This document shows, piece after piece, positions 1-7,832 of a DNA stretch of 42,268 bases (its first letter is position 1; each line of letters starts with the position of its first letter). The position numbers and the translations under genes were made by a program. The notes under the pieces are model-generated. The model ran no database searches and was not told the origin of the DNA. It worked only from the letters and a program-made list of their open reading frames with translations. The stretch comes from Methanoculleus marisnigri (lineage in GTDB: Archaea; Halobacteriota; Methanomicrobia; Methanomicrobiales; Methanoculleaceae). Location: assembly GCA_002503885.1 (NCBI GenBank), contig DASQ01000117.1, positions 1 through 42,268 on the forward strand, read 5' to 3'.

Positions 1-1
1 A

Positions 2-37
2 GTGCTGGTTGTACTGCTGATGATGGGTGAGAAGTGA
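2..37 (+). CDS. C-terminal tail of an upstream membrane protein (partial)
   Basis: The first bases read in one frame as a short hydrophobic stretch (VLVVLLMMGEK) ending in TGA at 35-37. This would fit the last residues of a membrane protein whose body lies outside the window. Only eleven codons are visible, so the assignment rests on hydrophobicity alone. A GTG at 34-36 overlaps the stop and opens a 35-codon frame to 141. Confidence 0.2.
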   Translation: MLVVLLMMGEK

Positions 38-141
38 GTGAGAGGACCGGTTTGATGATTTTGAGGAAGAAATTTCAATCTATCAAAGCTGAGGCTTCGC
101 AAAGTGAGATAAATCTCTTTTTTTCGGAAATATCTCTGTAA

Positions 142-679
142 TCCTATTAGAATCGAAAGGCCAAGCGGATCGCAGTGCCTAAATTTTATAGGCACATTAC
201 GCCTCAGTAAGCCGGACATAAAAGGGAGAAAGGAAGCGAATAATGGTGAAAGGAGCCACTATCGTGAGAATAGATGGTCCCGTGCGCCTAATCGCTACGG
301 GAGGTTAGGCTATAATACCTGATATATTTTCAAAAAGTCCCGTGCTGCAAAACTGTCCTGGGCTGACTTCAAAGTCCCGGCAACGCAACAGAACCTAAAG
401 AACTTGTTACTACCCCTTTCGTATGAAAATGGGCCACCTACATATTTTCATCCGGTATGCCTGTGGCCCCACGGGCATCATGTGGTTTTTCTCTTCTCTT
501 CTCCCTGACTTCCCGCCCCGTTAAGCACATACTCCTAGAGCATCCAGGTTTGTGCGTTGTTTTTCAAGTTCTCCGTCGTGATAACCCCACATTCGTCAGC
601 CGAGATAGGCCTATCAATTAAGCACATGATGGGATGTAGATCTCGTGGTTACAGGCGATTCAGGAGCTAAGAGGAATAT
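142..679. other. A+T-rich gene-free stretch with several inverted repeats
   Basis: No convincing gene is visible. The composition is clearly richer in A+T than the rest of the window. Inverted repeats seen by eye: 175-195 (arms GTGCCTA/TAGGCAC, 7-nt loop), 423-430 with 444-451 (ATGAAAAT/ATTTTCAT), and 457-478 (arms ATGCCTGTGG/CCACGGGCAT with one G-T pair and a 2-nt loop). The last is followed by a T-rich tract at 485-506 and could end a transcript. A structured RNA cannot be excluded. The stretch may be decayed or acquired DNA. Confidence 0.4.
457..495 (+). terminator. Hairpin followed by T-rich tract
   Basis: A 10-bp stem with a 2-nt loop (457-478) is followed within a few bases by five T residues and then a pyrimidine-rich tract. 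This resembles an intrinsic terminator. No gene is confidently assigned directly upstream, so its client is unknown. Confidence 0.3.
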
Positions 680-982
680 ATGGTAAATTCTATGCGCTTA
701 ATGCAATGGGAAGTCAGGCTTCTCCTTTTCTCCTGCATGGGGAATACCGAGGGAATCGCGGTCTGCCTCGCCTGTGGAAATGAATGGACGGTGCGTGATC
801 CGGGCGTAAAAAAGAAACGGAAGTGCCCAGTCTGCGGCAAATACAGGATACATTTTAAATCGGGGTTACCAGAAATTACGGCAGATAACGGCGTCAATCC
901 AGAAATAAAAAAAGAATCGGAAATATGTAGTATTTTCAGCCGTGCTATACCATACCAGAATTTTTCCCCACACATCAAATAG
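680..982 (+). CDS. Small zinc-ribbon protein, unrecognised
   Basis: The frame encodes 100 residues with one clear zinc-ribbon signature: CLAC at about residues 29-32 and CPVC at about 49-52, with basic residues between. This is a metal-binding knuckle typical of nucleic-acid-binding or regulatory miniproteins. The ATG at 680 is preceded by GAGG at 671-674, a usable ribosome site. The region after the ribbon has no recognisable domain and may be out-of-family tail sequence. Codon use is A+T-rich, unlike downstream genes, which fits a foreign or decaying origin. An overlapping antisense frame of similar length was judged a shadow because it has no motif. Function is unknown. It could be the stump of a larger zinc-ribbon protein. 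Confidence 0.5.
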   Translation: MVNSMRLMQWEVRLLLFSCMGNTEGIAVCLACGNEWTVRDPGVKKKRKCPVCGKYRIHFKSGLPEITADNGVNPEIKKESEICSIFSRAIPYQNFSPHIK

Positions 983-1085
983 CGGCTCATTCCTGCTTAC
1001 GGCTAAAAATTCAAGGAATAACCAGGCGATATTGCCGTGGGTGTCGGTTTTCTGTCGTAAATTCCATTCCATCTAGGCTTTCTCT

Positions 1086-1349
1086 ATGCCTTCTTTTGAC
1101 AGAACAACCCCGGTAAACCTTGTGGCAGTGGTGACCGATGCAGGCATGGTCGGTTGCGGCGCGTTTGACGTCGACGCGCTTGAAAAGTTCGGATACCCCG
1201 CAGCGCGTGTGAAACCTGCAGGAAGCGCATCCTCGATCGAGACCGTCGAGGATCTCCTCCGCGGCGAGATCAAGGGGGCGAACAGGTCTGCATGCGAGCG
1301 CGGCGTTGCCGTCGGCATGACAGGGAGAGAAGCACTCGACCGTCTCTAG
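1086..1349 (+). CDS. DUF1805 (YunC-like) family protein
   Basis: This 87-residue protein resembles the DUF1805 family: an N-terminal beta-rich half with a central GCGAFD stretch, then an EDLL segment and a C-terminal GMTGREAL segment. These are the family's most typical blocks as I recall them. Length is close to the usual 90-100 residues, so the gene looks complete. The family is widespread in methanogens and Firmicutes without an established biochemical role. It begins right where base composition returns to the high-GC norm of the window. No clear ribosome site precedes the ATG. It stands alone, with about 450 bases before the next convincing plus-strand gene. Confidence 0.75.
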   Translation: MPSFDRTTPVNLVAVVTDAGMVGCGAFDVDALEKFGYPAARVKPAGSASSIETVEDLLRGEIKGANRSACERGVAVGMTGREALDRL

Positions 1350-1797
1350 AACGTTCTGCCCGATTCCCTTTTTTCGGCTTTGTTGAACACCCCCATGTTG
1401 TTCCCGATGGCCGCACTCCGGGGCACGGCTTTCCCCGGGGTATCGCCATGACTGCCCCCGCCCCTGGGGCGGGGGAGGAGCGCGAAGCGCGGGCGGGGTG
1501 GGGTCTGAGTTATGCGGATCTTCGCGCGAAACAGGGGAGGGGGAGACCCCTCCCAGTCAGCCCCACCCCCATGGCGATAGCCACCACGGTCCACAGCATG
1601 AGGAGATGCCCGAGAAAAAAAGGTCGTCCCGGGGACAGGCCGGATCCGGCACCAGCCTCATCAGGATAGGGAGGAAGACCAGAATAGGGGTTCAACAGAG
1701 CCCTTTTTTTCACAACATGCCTCTGCTTTCTGCTCATCCCCTCCTCGCGCCGCTCCACCCATAGTTTCAAATACAGGCTGATGCCCAAAGGCTGCTC
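1350..1797. other. Intergenic stretch with three GC-rich hairpins
   Basis: Strong inverted repeats sit close together: 1455-1475 (10-bp arms CCCCCGCCCC/GGGGCGGGGG, single T loop), 1480-1490 (GCGC-GAA-GCGC), and 1535-1554 (8-bp arms GGGAGGGG/CCCCTCCC with a GAGA loop). They look like remnants of a mobile or repetitive element, or a structured RNA. A small minus-strand reading frame (1510-1737) overlaps the last one and is listed separately. Confidence 0.45.
1510..1737 (-). CDS. Possible small single-span membrane protein
   Basis: A 75-codon minus-strand frame starts at an ATG preceded directly by a purine-rich GAGGAGGGG. It encodes a basic N-terminus (MSRKQRHVVKKR), a proline-rich linker, and a hydrophobic stretch of about 17 residues (LGHLLMLWTVVAIAMGV) that could span the membrane. 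It occupies otherwise empty sequence. The same frame continues upstream to 2358, but that part is antisense to the pilin-like gene and has no coding character. Against it: the C-terminal part falls in GC-rich hairpins, the ribosome-site spacing is too short, and no family is recognised. Confidence 0.3.
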   Translation of the reverse strand: MSRKQRHVVKKRALLNPYSGLPPYPDEAGAGSGLSPGRPFFLGHLLMLWTVVAIAMGVGLTGRGLPLPCFARRSA

Positions 1798-2322
1798 GTG
1801 AGACGGGGGCCTATCTCCACCGGGACGGCGACGGTCTGTGCCATCATCATAGCCACGGTGCTGATGACTGTCGTAGCCGCAGGTCTCCTGATACCGGGAG
1901 AGGAGACCGGAGTCGCAGGCCGGACCCTGACCCTCCCGGTGGAGGCCGTCACCGGGTATGCCGATGCCCCGGCAATACGCATATCCGGCACAGAGAGTGC
2001 GATCAACCTCACCAGGTGCCGGATCTACCTCATCGACCCCGAAGGGACCCTCCGGGGCGTGGAGACCGCGATCCTGGAGAACACGACGCTCGGTGCCGGG
2101 CAGGTAGTGTACATCTTCAATTTTCCCAGAGACGACCGGCCGGCCGCGTCCGGCTACTGGATCACCGACGAGCCGGATATGATCTTTACAGCCGCCTACC
2201 ACCCCGGCATCCGTCCGTTCTCGCCCGGCGGGCAGTGGCGCATCGTCGTCTACGATACGAACTCGATGAAAAACAGGATCGATCAGGTTGTCCTGATCAA
2301 CGGACCGGCGTCCCCGGGCTGA
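1798..2322 (+). CDS. Type IV pilin-like secreted protein
   Basis: The 174-residue product has a short N-terminus followed by a hydrophobic helix at roughly residues 10-31 (AIIIATVLMTVVAAGLLIPG) and then a beta-rich extracellular-type region. This layout is that of archaeal pilin-N-type proteins, common in Methanomicrobiales, that are inserted by their N-terminal helix and exposed outside. A canonical prepilin cleavage motif is not obvious, so processing is uncertain. The start is a GTG at 1798, because the nearby upstream ATG at 1781 runs into a stop after six codons. Its 3' end overlaps the convergent metG end by 26 bases. It could equally be a membrane-anchored surface protein unrelated to pili. 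Confidence 0.6.
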   Translation: MRRGPISTGTATVCAIIIATVLMTVVAAGLLIPGEETGVAGRTLTLPVEAVTGYADAPAIRISGTESAINLTRCRIYLIDPEGTLRGVETAILENTTLGAGQVVYIFNFPRDDRPAASGYWITDEPDMIFTAAYHPGIRPFSPGGQWRIVVYDTNSMKNRIDQVVLINGPASPG

Positions 2323-4291
2323 CCGGGCGGAGGGGGACGAGGAGGGAGGCCTCCTCACCGGCGGCGAGGATCATGCCCCTGCTCTCGACACCGAAGATCT
2401 TTGCCGGGGCGAGGTTTGCTATCATCGCCACGTCTTTGCCCACCAGTTCGTCTGGGGTGTAGAACTGCGCGATGCCGCTCACCACCTGGCGTTTCTCGTC
2501 TCCTAAGTCGACGATGAGTTTGTAGAGTTTCTTCGAGCCCTTGATCGGCTCGGCCGAGACGACCTTTGCGATCCGGATCTCGAGGCTGCCGAACTCCTCG
2601 ATGGAGACGGTGCGCTTCTTCGGCCTGGCGGCCGCATCCGCCTCATCGACCCGCATATTGAGGACCTTCTCGAGGTCTTTGACCTGGGCCTCCTCGATCT
2701 TCACAAAGAGGGGAGAGGGCTTTGCAAGCATGCGTGCTCCTATCGGCACCGTGGCCTCGGCTATGGGATGGTCCGCGATATCGTCGTCGCAGCCGAGCAT
2801 CGTCCAGGCCCGCTGCATCGCGTCAGGCATCAGCGGTTCGAAGACGAGGGCGAGCGCTTTCACGATCTGGAGGCAGTCGGCGATCACCTGCTCTGCCGCT
2901 GTCCGGTCCTCCTTGATCAGTTTCCAGGGGGCGTTGTTCTGGATGTAGGTGTTTCCAAACGACGCCAAAGCCATCATCGAGTCGACGGCGTTCTTGAAGT
3001 CGTAGTCCCGCATCAGGGCATCGACCACGGATAACGACCGCTCGATCTCCTCGACGATCTCCGGCCGGGGAGGGAGGTTGGGCACGCCCAAGAACTCCTT
3101 CTCGGCGAAGTACATCGTCCGGTAGATGAAGTTCCCGAGCGTCCCGACGATCTCGTTGTTCACCCGCTCGGCGTAGACCTTCCAGGAGAAGTCGAGTTCC
3201 TTGGTGTGGTTCGTGTAGGAGAGGAGGTAGTAGCGGAGGTAGTCCGCCGGAAGCCCCTGGTCCAGGTAGTCGTCGTTTGTCCAGACGACGTAGCCCCGGG
3301 ACTTCGAGAACTTCTTGCCCTCGATCGTGACCATACCGCTCGCGACCACGGCATTCGGGAGGCCGTAGCCCGCCGCCTTGAGGAGGGCAGGCCAGAAGAT
3401 GCAGTGGTGGTAGATGATGTCCCCGCCGATGAAGTGCGTGACCCCGGTCTCGTCGCCGCACCAGTAGTCCTTCCAGTCGGCCCCTGCACTCTGTGCCCAC
3501 TCCTTCGTGAACGATATGTAGCCGATCGGCGCGTCGACCCAGACGTAGACGACGAGGTCGTCGCTCCCCGGAAATTTGACGCCCCAGTCCAGCGTCCGGG
3601 TGATGCACCAGTCGTGCAGGAGCTCCTTCACCCACCCGAGAGCGTAGTTCCGGGCGGTGGACGTGCCCCGGAGGTTGGGGAGGTAGTCGAGGAGGAACTC
3701 GCGGAATGCCGAGAGCCTGAAGAAGTAGTGCTCCTGCTCCCGGTACTCCGCCTTCCCGCCGCAGACCTTGCAGACCGCATCCTTGATCTCGCCGGGCTCG
3801 AGGTGCTGCCCGCAGCCCTGGTCGCACTCGTCGCCCCGGGCGACGGCCCCACAGTGGGGGCAGATCCCCTCTACGTAGCGGTCCGGGAGGAACCGTTCGC
3901 AGTGGGGGCAGTAACTCTGGCTGATGGTCTTGGCGTAGACATAGCCGTTCTCGATCAGCCGCTGCACCATCGATTGGGTGGTCTCGTGGTTCATGGCATC
4001 GTCGGTCATGCCGAACCGGTCGAAGACGACCTCCATCCGCCGGAACGTCTCGAAGAAGTGCTGATGATAGCGCTCCGAGAGAATGCGGGGGGTCGAGCCC
4101 TCCTGCTCGGCGCTGATCACGATCGGTGTTCCGTGGTTGTCGGAGCCACATACAAAGACGACTTCCTCCCCGGACCGGCGCATATACCGCACGTAAAAAT
4201 CCGCCGGCACATAGGTCCGCAGGTGCCCGATATGGCAGGGACCGTTCGTGTACGGGAGCCCACACGTTACCAGCAACGGCTTACCACTCAT
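2297..4291 (-). CDS. metG: Methionyl-tRNA synthetase
   Basis: This 664-residue class I synthetase charges tRNA-Met in the cytoplasm. The HIGH signature appears as CHIGHL near residue 20, and the KMSKS loop appears as KFSKS in the middle. Between them sits a cysteine-rich metal-binding insertion with repeated CxxC knuckles (CPHC, CPHC, CKVC). The C-terminal ~110 residues form the EMAP-II/Arc1p-type tRNA-binding OB fold (starting near IEEFGSLEIRIAKV), so this is the long, dimer-type architecture. A TATA-like element on the minus strand (TTTATTAG, about 4312-4319) lies a suitable distance upstream. It is transcribed divergently from the gene at 4334 and converges on the pilin-like gene. Confidence 0.97.
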   Translation of the reverse strand: MSGKPLLVTCGLPYTNGPCHIGHLRTYVPADFYVRYMRRSGEEVVFVCGSDNHGTPIVISAEQEGSTPRILSERYHQHFFETFRRMEVVFDRFGMTDDAMNHETTQSMVQRLIENGYVYAKTISQSYCPHCERFLPDRYVEGICPHCGAVARGDECDQGCGQHLEPGEIKDAVCKVCGGKAEYREQEHYFFRLSAFREFLLDYLPNLRGTSTARNYALGWVKELLHDWCITRTLDWGVKFPGSDDLVVYVWVDAPIGYISFTKEWAQSAGADWKDYWCGDETGVTHFIGGDIIYHHCIFWPALLKAAGYGLPNAVVASGMVTIEGKKFSKSRGYVVWTNDDYLDQGLPADYLRYYLLSYTNHTKELDFSWKVYAERVNNEIVGTLGNFIYRTMYFAEKEFLGVPNLPPRPEIVEEIERSLSVVDALMRDYDFKNAVDSMMALASFGNTYIQNNAPWKLIKEDRTAAEQVIADCLQIVKALALVFEPLMPDAMQRAWTMLGCDDDIADHPIAEATVPIGARMLAKPSPLFVKIEEAQVKDLEKVLNMRVDEADAAARPKKRTVSIEEFGSLEIRIAKVVSAEPIKGSKKLYKLIVDLGDEKRQVVSGIAQFYTPDELVGKDVAMIANLAPAKIFGVESRGMILAAGEEASLLVPLRPVSPGTPVR

Positions 4292-4333
4292 CCTTATCTA
4301 CTCTGGTTGCGATGCTAATAAAGACACCAGCGC

Positions 4334-5119
4334 ATGGCACGACGTATTACAATACCGGTCAGGTCCTTCGGCTCCGAGGTAGGGATGCCCACGGTCGCTG
4401 AGCTCGCGGAGTGGCTGAAGGAGAAGAGGGGGAAGGAGGTGGACCTCACCACCTATCGGCTCGATCGCTCGCTCGACGCCCAGAAGGGTGTGGGGCTGCC
4501 CGCCGCCGGCGGCGTCTTCTACGGCGAGCGCTGGCGGGAAGCGTTCTCCGGCATGACCGACGGGGTGCTCGTCGACGAGCCGGGTATCGAGCCGGCCGCT
4601 CTGGCCGCAGATGTGCAGTTCGTCCGGGCGAGGCGGAAGGATGCCTGGTTCTCTCTTCCGGCACCCCATATGCTCGGGTTCCGCGACGCCTACATCGGCG
4701 ATGAAGAAGAGTTCTCCGAGACCATCGCAAACGGGTATGCCCGGCTTGCGCGGGAGATGCGCGATATCGGGGTGCCGGGGCACATCCTGGTTGCGGACAG
4801 GGCGGACGCGATCGAGCTCGAGGTGCTCGCCGGCAAAAAGATCCTCTTCTTCCCGGCAAACCCGGGGACCTTCGACCTGGAACTGCTGCTCGAGTACCAG
4901 GGCGACCTTGTCCTCCCGGCAAAAGACCTCGGCCGGGCAGCGGACCTGATGGAGCGGTTCCGTGTCCGGAAGTTGATCCTGCTCGATGCGGAGGTGAAAG
5001 ACCTCGCGGCCGCCGCCGCATTCACCGACCCGGATATGCTTGTGGCCGGGGGCTACTGCGAGGACGGCTGCCCGGACTACTGGAAGCACCTCGTAGACCA
5101 GGCGTTCATTCCTCGATAG
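4334..5119 (+). CDS. Conserved protein of unknown function
   Basis: A 261-residue soluble-looking protein with no family I can name. It has no signal peptide or membrane segment. The composition is mixed alpha/beta, with a repeated pattern of hydrophobic strands (HILVAD, KILFFP, DLVLPA, KLILLD) in the second half that suggests an alternating Rossmann- or TIM-like fold. The last 30 residues include two cysteines (GYCEDGCPDYW) that may matter for metal binding or structure. Its start is 42 bases from the divergent metG start. Its 3' end overlaps the convergent DHH gene by 14 bases. The frame is intact and its codon use matches its neighbours, so I take it as a genuine gene, probably lineage-restricted. 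Confidence 0.75.
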   Translation: MARRITIPVRSFGSEVGMPTVAELAEWLKEKRGKEVDLTTYRLDRSLDAQKGVGLPAAGGVFYGERWREAFSGMTDGVLVDEPGIEPAALAADVQFVRARRKDAWFSLPAPHMLGFRDAYIGDEEEFSETIANGYARLAREMRDIGVPGHILVADRADAIELEVLAGKKILFFPANPGTFDLELLLEYQGDLVLPAKDLGRAADLMERFRVRKLILLDAEVKDLAAAAAFTDPDMLVAGGYCEDGCPDYWKHLVDQAFIPR

Positions 5120-6080
5120 ATTCCGCCACCCGGGCAAGGCGATGGTAGTAGCGGTTCCGTTTTATGGCCCAGAAGAGAAGGCGGTCGAGGAGGCTGAACA
5201 TGAACGTTCCCCCTGCTGCGTGAGGGTGGCCGCCGCCGGAGAACTCCCGGGCGATGAGGTGGCTGATCGGGGGGACGGAGCGGATGGAGATGCGGCCGTT
5301 AGAGGAGACGACCACCTCGATATCGGTGCCGAGTTCGTCGCGGATGGTATGGGCGGTCTCGCTCGGGTAGCCGTAGAGGGGAGCAAACGCGATCCGGTAG
5401 CGACCGTCCACGATGACGGTGGTGTGCCGGAGGCTCTTTTTGATATCCCGCTCCATCTCCCGGACAATGCCCGCGTACTCGCTCTCCACCCTCGCATCGA
5501 TGATGGTGCCGCGGACAAGGTTGTCGCGGACGTACTCCCGGCAGCCCTTCCGCATCACCACCTGGCCGAGCATCTTCGACCGGGGGTCCTGGTGCTTCCA
5601 GAGGTCGTAGTCGCAGACGACCCGCGCAATCTCCTCCGCCACGGCGTCGCCGGGGGCAAGGTCGCGTGCGACGATCCCGGTGGCGCAGACGGCGACGTCG
5701 ATGTGGAGGAGGCTCGTCTTCTTCTCGACGGCCCGGATCTCCTCGTCCTTCCAGCGGTGGTGGTCGCGCCACTCGATCCGCCACCCGTTCGACCGGGCCT
5801 TGGCGAGCCTCTGCTCGACGCCCTGCTGGTAGCCGATATCCGATATGCTGAGGAGGTCGCCCCGTCCCGGAGAGCCGGCCACGGCATCGAAGAGGGAGAG
5901 AAACTTGCCGACCGAAGACCAGATGGTGAAGACCTCCCCGTACTTCCTGCGGTGTATGGCATCGCCGCCGACGGCGTCGAGGTCGTTATGCGTGAGGTGC
6001 ACGACGGTCTCCGTCCTTCCGGAGAGCGCCTGCATCAGGTTCGTGCCCCGGGAATCCGGCTTGTGATCTCTCCGGCCCAT
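5106..6080 (-). CDS. DHH/DHHA1-family phosphoesterase
   Basis: The 324-residue protein has the two-domain layout of DHH phosphoesterases. An N-terminal metal-binding domain carries a first motif THNDLDAVGGDA near residue 30 and the DHH triad within WRDHHRW near residue 107. The C-terminal DHHA1 substrate domain carries the glycine/histidine signature GGGHPHAAGG. Such enzymes cleave short oligonucleotides, phosphoadenosine phosphate or cyclic dinucleotides, and which one applies here cannot be told from sequence. The minus-strand TATA-like TTTATCAC (about 6103-6110) would start transcription near 6081, so the message is probably nearly leaderless and the first ATG is a sensible start. It converges with and overlaps the preceding gene by 14 bases. 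Confidence 0.9.
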   Translation of the reverse strand: MGRRDHKPDSRGTNLMQALSGRTETVVHLTHNDLDAVGGDAIHRRKYGEVFTIWSSVGKFLSLFDAVAGSPGRGDLLSISDIGYQQGVEQRLAKARSNGWRIEWRDHHRWKDEEIRAVEKKTSLLHIDVAVCATGIVARDLAPGDAVAEEIARVVCDYDLWKHQDPRSKMLGQVVMRKGCREYVRDNLVRGTIIDARVESEYAGIVREMERDIKKSLRHTTVIVDGRYRIAFAPLYGYPSETAHTIRDELGTDIEVVVSSNGRISIRSVPPISHLIAREFSGGGHPHAAGGTFMFSLLDRLLFWAIKRNRYYHRLARVAESIEE

Positions 6081-6100
6081 TGGTTATACATCGGTGTGCG

Positions 6101-6112
6101 ATGTGATAAACA
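6101..6112 (-). promoter_or_regulatory. TATA-type promoter of the DHH gene
   Basis: The minus strand reads CTGTTTATCACA here. Initiation about 25 bases downstream would fall at the ATG at 6080, implying a leaderless transcript. Confidence 0.45.
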
Positions 6113-6213
6113 GGCGGTCTTAAGCCCGATGTCTCCTGCCATCCGGCCCGGGAGACTGCCGTCCGCGAAGCACAGTATTTATTAGGAACGACCGACAACA
6201 TTGTAAGGCAGAA

Positions 6214-6287
6214 GCCCCTGTAGCTCAGACTGGGAGAGCGCCAGACTGAAGATCTGGTTGTCCCCGGTTCAAATCCGGGCGGGGGCA
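6214..6287 (+). tRNA. tRNA-Phe (anticodon GAA)
   Basis: A full cloverleaf can be drawn by hand. The acceptor stem is GCCCCTG paired with CGGGGGC (one T-G pair). The D stem is GCTC/GAGC, and the anticodon stem is CCAGA/TCTGG around the loop CTGAAGA, giving anticodon GAA. The T stem is CCCGG/CCGGG with loop TTCAAAT, and the discriminator base is A. There is no intron and no encoded CCA. A TATA-like element at about 6175-6184 lies at a suitable distance upstream. Confidence 0.97.
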
Positions 6288-6430
6288 CTCCAAGCAACTT
6301 TCCTGATGGCTTCGTTTACATAACTACAATCGCAGCACCGGCGCATAGCGCTGATCGCCGCCATGGATCTGTCGTCGCGGCCTTCGCTATCTGCAAATAC
6401 CCTATCTGCCATAACGACAGAGAGTTTCCG

Positions 6431-7093
6431 ATGCGTGTCAAATTCTGCGGAACAGCCAGTCTTGCGGATATGCAGTGTGCAATCGATGCAGGCTGCGATG
6501 CTATGGGTTTCATTATGGGCGTGACCCACCAGAGCAGTGATTTCGTAACTCCGGCAGAATCTGCGAAACTGATCAGGCAACTCCCGCCGTTCATCGAACC
6601 GGTCGCAGTCACCCATCTGCAGGAGACGGAAGACCTGATCGAGCTGGTGAGAGACTCGCGCTGCACGGCGTTACAGGTCCAGAACACCGTCGAACCGTCC
6701 GAACTGGATGCCATCCGCGATTCTCTCCCGTACCTCAAGATCGTGAAAGCCGTTCACGTGACGGACGAATCGGCCATCAAAACGGGAAAACTCTACGAAC
6801 CCTATGCCGATGCGCTCATCCTCGACACCAGGACCAGAGAGAAAATCGGGGGAACGGGAATCCCCCACGACTGGACTATCAGCGCGACAATCGTCGCAAA
6901 CTCGACAATTCCCGTCATACTTGCAGGAGGACTCACGCCGGAGAACGTGAGCGAGGCGATACGAAAGGTCCGCCCGTACGGGGTCGACGTGCATACCGGC
7001 GTCAAGAAAAACGGTGTCCGCAACCCGGAAAGGACGCTTGCTTTTGCCCGCGAAGCAAGAAACGCTTTGCCGAACTCCGGGAGCGAAGGATAG
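6431..7093 (+). CDS. trpF: Phosphoribosylanthranilate isomerase (TrpF) or TrpF-like TIM-barrel protein
   Basis: The 220-residue protein matches the TrpF pattern along its length: an N-terminal VKFCG strand carrying the catalytic-type cysteine, MGFI in strand two, LDTR with the catalytic-type aspartate followed by GGTG and HDW, then ILAGGL-PENV and GVDVHTGV in the C-terminal phosphate-binding strands. TrpF isomerises phosphoribosylanthranilate in tryptophan synthesis. No other trp gene is nearby, and the GVDVHTGV loop differs slightly from the usual SSGVE form, so a related substrate is possible. The tRNA-Phe gene lies 143 bases upstream. No operon partner follows. Confidence 0.8.
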   Translation: MRVKFCGTASLADMQCAIDAGCDAMGFIMGVTHQSSDFVTPAESAKLIRQLPPFIEPVAVTHLQETEDLIELVRDSRCTALQVQNTVEPSELDAIRDSLPYLKIVKAVHVTDESAIKTGKLYEPYADALILDTRTREKIGGTGIPHDWTISATIVANSTIPVILAGGLTPENVSEAIRKVRPYGVDVHTGVKKNGVRNPERTLAFAREARNALPNSGSEG

Positions 7094-7298
7094 ATCCTCT
7101 CTCAACAGCCAGCATCGAGGGCAGGAAGTGCCTGAACCGGTGGGACGGCTTCGATCCTCTCGTGCGAGAGACAACCCGTATCCGGAACGAACCAGCCTAT
7201 TTTTGTTGCCATTCAGGCAAGTGGGGGCACTCCGCCTTTTGCAGGCCCCGTTCCGGGGAGGTCCATCAGTTTCGCCTGCTATGTAAATTTGGCAAATA

Positions 7299-7327
7299 TT
7301 TATATACTTTAGAACATATGAGTAATA
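7299..7327 (+). promoter_or_regulatory. TATA box plus 13-bp shared motif upstream of DUF5320 gene
   Basis: A strong TATA element (TTTATATAC, 7299-7307) is followed by CATATGAGTAATA at 7315-7327. The same 13 bases occur on the opposite strand at 8345-8357, at the same distance from a TATA-like TTTAT in front of the second DUF5320 gene. The motif falls around the expected start of transcription, where a repressor would act. Operator function is inferred. Confidence 0.6.
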
Positions 7328-7364
7328 ATAGCGGGCGGGAGTGTGCCCGCAAAGGAGATGAATT

Positions 7365-7610
7365 ATGCCAGGATTTGATGGTACAGGACCAGGAGGGCTG
7401 GGCCCGATGACCGGCGGCGGGTTCGGCTATTGCAACCCCGCCGCACGGAGGCAGTGGCCGCCCGTGTGGGGGCCCATTGGGGGTTATCGCGTTCCGTACT
7501 CACCCTATCCGGGACCGGTCTACGGTCTCGGCCGCGGGGGGCTGCCACGGGGTGGCGGCCGTGGCCGCGGCTTCGGTGGGGGACGGGGCCGCGGATGGCG
7601 GTGCTGGTAG
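7365..7610 (+). CDS. DUF5320 family Gly/Arg-rich miniprotein
   Basis: The 81-residue protein begins with the family's hallmark MPGFDGTGPGGLGPMTGGG block and ends in a glycine/arginine-rich tail (repeated GRGRG/GGGRGRG). In between is a proline/tyrosine-rich section. Two cysteines are present, one near residue 23 and one at position 80. The family is small, archaeal and bacterial, and often sits near iron-sulfur or NifX/NifB-like proteins, but its role is not established. A good ribosome site (AAGGAGATG) precedes the ATG. A second family member lies 470 bases downstream on the other strand, with a ferredoxin between them. Confidence 0.85.
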   Translation: MPGFDGTGPGGLGPMTGGGFGYCNPAARRQWPPVWGPIGGYRVPYSPYPGPVYGLGRGGLPRGGGRGRGFGGGRGRGWRCW

Positions 7611-7832
7611 CCACAGGCTGACAGGGTTCTCCTTGTCTGCACGCATCACCGTGTTCCTCCCTGTGGAACCGGCACCAAACCCCTTCTTCCCCTACTCTTC
7701 CACTCACGCTCTAAATTCAGGTATGGACGATCCGTATCCGGATATGACGGCAACGGATCCTGCAGGCGTAGAAATTTGCGTTAAATCACATAAAAAGAGT
7801 TTTTTCACCGGCTGGATCCTGCCCGGCCGGCA
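7611..7832. other. Convergent intergenic stretch
   Basis: No gene is seen. The tract around 7792-7805 (five A, then GAG, then six T) could serve transcripts arriving from both sides, the DUF5320 gene from the left and the ferredoxin from the right. Confidence 0.4.
7792..7805. terminator. Bidirectional T-tract terminator
   Basis: Reading rightward there are six T residues (7800-7805). Reading leftward there are five T residues (complement of 7792-7796), 37 bases past the ferredoxin stop. T-tracts are the usual archaeal termination signal. Confidence 0.45.

Noticed and set aside
34..141. GTG-initiated 35-codon frame overlapping the upstream stop
   Set aside because: The coupling is suggestive, but the product has no motif and the region is A+T-rich decay-like sequence, so it was not called a gene.
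1510..2358. 282-codon minus-strand frame as one gene
   Set aside because: The part above 1737 is antisense to the pilin-like gene. Only the short part from 1737 has protein-like character.
3206..4318. Long plus-strand open frame opposite metG
   Set aside because: It is Val/Asp/Arg-rich with no family motif and is a mirror of the GC-rich metG coding strand, which has every expected synthetase motif.
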